A DNA stretch of 64,000 nucleotides, from contig NZ_JAGTTN010000002.1 of the NCBI RefSeq assembly GCF_020682705.1, positions 124,001 to 188,000 on the forward strand, given 5' to 3'. A model generated the notes under the pieces. It saw only the letters and a program-made list of their open reading frames with translations, was not told the origin of the DNA and searched no databases. The translations under genes were made by a program, and so were the position numbers. Shown one piece after another: positions 62,425-64,000 of the stretch. Numbering within the stretch: the first letter of the stretch is position 1; each line of letters starts with the position of its first letter. This DNA comes from Microbacterium allomyrinae. GTDB taxonomy: Bacteria; Actinomycetota; Actinomycetes; Actinomycetales; Microbacteriaceae.

Positions 62425-62685
62425 TCAGGGGCAGTGCATGAGCGGCTTCGGGCCGGACCGGTCGAACGTGTGCTCCGTGATGGGCGCCCCGCAGAGCGGG
62501 CACGCGCGCTCCGCGCGTTCGGCTGCCGACGGCGGGGGAGTCGTCTCGTAAGGGCCGACCGCGGCCGGGCCGGCGAGGCGGATCAGTCTGGTGTTGAACC
62601 AGGCGTACCAGCCGCCCGCCTCTCGCACGCGAACGCGAAGCGGCTGAGGAGCGGCGGTCGAGGCATCCTGTTCTTCCATGTTCAT
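62425..62685 (-). CDS. Small zinc-ribbon-like protein
   Basis: An 86-residue protein from ATG at 62685 (MNMEEQDASTAAPQPLRVRV), or 62679 as an alternative. The N-terminal half has WYAWFNTRLIRLAGPAAVGP. The C-terminal CPLCGAPITEHTFDRSG and MHCP give a probable zinc-binding site. It is divergent from the MarR/OhrR-like gene and shares its control region. Not named. Confidence 0.7.
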   Translation of the reverse strand: MNMEEQDASTAAPQPLRVRVREAGGWYAWFNTRLIRLAGPAAVGPYETTPPPSAAERAERACPLCGAPITEHTFDRSGPKPLMHCP

Positions 62686-62696
62686 TAGTGTACTAA
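62685..62696. promoter_or_regulatory. Candidate operator between the zinc-ribbon gene and ohrR-like gene
   Basis: TTAGT-gt-ACTAA is a 5-bp inverted repeat lying exactly at the start of the minus-strand gene and 19 bp upstream of the MarR-type gene. MarR/OhrR regulators typically bind such AT-rich palindromes in divergent promoters. Confidence 0.5.
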
Positions 62697-62715
62697 CTAT
62701 TCGTGCCGATACGAT

Positions 62716-63180
62716 ATGGGGGTGACGGAATCCGAACTCAGCCTCGACGACATGCTGCGCCTGGACAACCAGCTCTGCTTCGCGCTGGTCACGGCTGCGC
62801 GAAACGTGGTGTCGATCTACCGGCCGATCCTCGAGCCGCTCGGGCTCACGCATCCGCAGTATCTCGTCATGCTTGCGCTCTGGGAAGACTCGCCGCGCTC
62901 GCTCCGCGACCTCGCAGACGCGCTCGCGCTCGAGCCCGCCACGCTCTCGCCCCTCGTCAAGCGGCTCGAGAGCCAGGGCCTGGTCACCCGTGCGCGCAGC
63001 GGCGCGGACGAGCGGGTGCTCGACGTGGGGCTGACGCTCGAAGGGGCGGGCCTTCGCACGCGGGCACTCGAGGTTCCTGGTCGCGTGATGGCCGTCACCG
63101 GCATGGATGCCGCCGAGATCGCGCGGCTGCGAGATGCTCTCACGCGCTTCTCGGGACGGATGCCCGTCGTCCCTTCCTGA
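62716..63180 (+). CDS. MarR/OhrR family transcriptional regulator
   Basis: A 154-residue winged-helix repressor. The N-terminal LDNQLCFALVTAARNVVSIY carries the conserved cysteine of one-Cys OhrR peroxide sensors. The recognition helix region includes LRDLADALALEPATLSPLVK and the wing RSGADERVLDV. The start is the ATG at 62716; the GTG at 62722 is an alternative. No ohr peroxidase is adjacent. Instead it is divergent from a small zinc-ribbon gene, which may be the target. Confidence 0.85.
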   Translation: MGVTESELSLDDMLRLDNQLCFALVTAARNVVSIYRPILEPLGLTHPQYLVMLALWEDSPRSLRDLADALALEPATLSPLVKRLESQGLVTRARSGADERVLDVGLTLEGAGLRTRALEVPGRVMAVTGMDAAEIARLRDALTRFSGRMPVVPS

Positions 63181-63345
63181 GCCGGCTGTCGTACGGCACG
63201 TCTCGGTTGCGTTGCCATTCGATGAAGTCGCTCTCATGATCGTTGGCAGACTCACGGCAGACTCTTAGGCTCGGCTTCGTGCAGCGCCGCGCGACATCAT
63301 CGCGCGCGCCGTCGTCTCTATCGGCTCGAACACAGAGGAAGCTCC

Positions 63346-64000
63346 ATGCGATCTCGGTCACACCCCGACCACGCGTCATTCCGAACCCCTCGTCGACTGG
63401 CCGCGTTCGCGGTGGCCACCGCTGCAGCGCTCGGCGCGAGCGCGCTCGTCGTCCCTGCGGCGCATGCCGCGACGACCGAGGTGCAGATCCTCGCGACGAA
63501 CGACTTCCACGGCCGCATCCTGAACAACACGACGAACGGCGAAGCCGGCGCCGCTGTGCTCGCCGGTGCGGTGAAGCAGCTGCGCACCGAGCACGCGAAC
63601 ACCGTGTTCGCCGCGGCGGGCGACCTCATCGGCGCTTCGACGTTCGAGTCCTTCATCCAGGACGACAAGCCCACCATCGACGCCCTCAACGCTGCAGGCC
63701 TGGAGGTGTCGGCCGTCGGCAACCATGAGCTCGATCAGGGCTACGACGACCTCATCAACCGGGTGATGGCCCCGTACGACGCCGTGACCAACCCCTGGGG
63801 CGGGGCGCAGTGGGAGTACATCGCTGCGAACCTCAAGGTGAGGCAGACCGGCGACCCCGCGGTACCCGCCACCTGGATCAAGGAGTTCGGTGACGTGCAG
63901 GTCGGCTTCGTCGGAGCCGTCACCGAGGAGCTTCCGGGGCTCGTTTCCCCCGGCGGCATCGCCGACATCCAGGTCGAGGGGATCGTCCAGTCCGTCAACA
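63346..64000 (+). CDS. Secreted bifunctional 5'-nucleotidase/metallophosphatase, N-terminal part (cut by window end)
   Basis: The frame is open to the end of the window. A signal peptide (about residues 1-42, with PRRLAAFAVATAAALGASAL and cleavage near AHAATT) is followed by the metallophosphatase domain: ILATNDFHGRILN, FAAAGDLIGAS and VGNHELDQGYDDL carry the metal ligands. The start is the ATG at 63346 with GAGGAAG upstream. It should continue into a nucleotide-binding C-terminal domain outside the window. It is exported and probably hydrolyses extracellular nucleotides for phosphate or purine scavenging. Confidence 0.93.
   Translation, partial: MRSRSHPDHASFRTPRRLAAFAVATAAALGASALVVPAAHAATTEVQILATNDFHGRILNNTTNGEAGAAVLAGAVKQLRTEHANTVFAAAGDLIGASTFESFIQDDKPTIDALNAAGLEVSAVGNHELDQGYDDLINRVMAPYDAVTNPWGGAQWEYIAANLKVRQTGDPAVPATWIKEFGDVQVGFVGAVTEELPGLVSPGGIADIQVEGIVQSVN

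Overview
The window is a 64 kb piece of a high-GC actinobacterial chromosome, most likely a Microbacteriaceae member close to Microbacterium. This rests on gene order (murC-ftsQ-ftsZ-ylmE-sepF-yggT-divIVA), an actinobacterial cytochrome bcc-aa3 supercomplex with di-heme QcrC and CtaF, frequent GTG starts and very GC-rich third positions. No tRNA, rRNA or CRISPR array was seen.

Layout: 1-6.9 kb is the end of the division and cell-wall cluster (murC fragment, ftsQ, ftsZ, ylmE, sepF, yggT, divIVA, lspA, a pseudouridine synthase). 6.9-8.6 kb holds small accessory enzymes (Nudix, GNAT, DinB-like), followed by a broken ECF sigma factor with a large inverted repeat. 9-19.2 kb is housekeeping: dnaE, a membrane protein, hisD, nrdR, pyrD, a DUF3043 protein, an M20 peptidase and erpA. 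19.3-28.4 kb encodes the respiratory supercomplex as two converging operons (ctaC-ctaD-ctaF on plus; ctaE-qcrC-qcrA-qcrB on minus), with a PP2C phosphatase and a rhodanese between them. 28.5-32.2 kb carries trpD, a small membrane protein, a PHP hydrolase and a 5'-3' exonuclease. 32.5-36.9 kb is a tightly coupled four-gene operon for a sialic-acid-like (nonulosonate) surface sugar: a GT52/polysialyltransferase-like protein, neuA with a HAD phosphatase domain, neuB and a DUF6716 glycosyltransferase.

The most unusual region is 37,017-43,148. It is a 6.1 kb integrative element with a large serine integrase at its right edge. The element interrupts a host gene for a secreted PKD-like protein. Removing it across a shared GATGC core rejoins the host gene in frame (783 nt, 260 codons plus stop). 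The element carries a winged-helix replication-initiator-like protein, tandem 11-bp iteron-like repeats, small phage-like genes, a small serine resolvase flanked by duplicated 10-bp repeats, and a phage-type DNA adenine methyltransferase. It has no capsid, portal or lysis genes. The heptamer TCCAGTA occurs eight times on one strand in three clusters, and the integrase start overlaps the stop of the truncated host frame (GTGA).

43-52 kb is mixed: two lipoproteins, a DksA/TraR zinc finger, YchJ-like, PEP-mutase-like, a flavin monooxygenase, a serine hydrolase, SDR, ADH and PH-domain proteins. 52.2-64 kb holds rpsA with a strong terminator, a GIY-YIG-like protein, a histidine kinase plus a degenerate GGDEF-like partner and a response regulator, coaE, uvrB, an OhrR-like regulator with a palindrome in its divergent promoter, and the start of a secreted 5'-nucleotidase.
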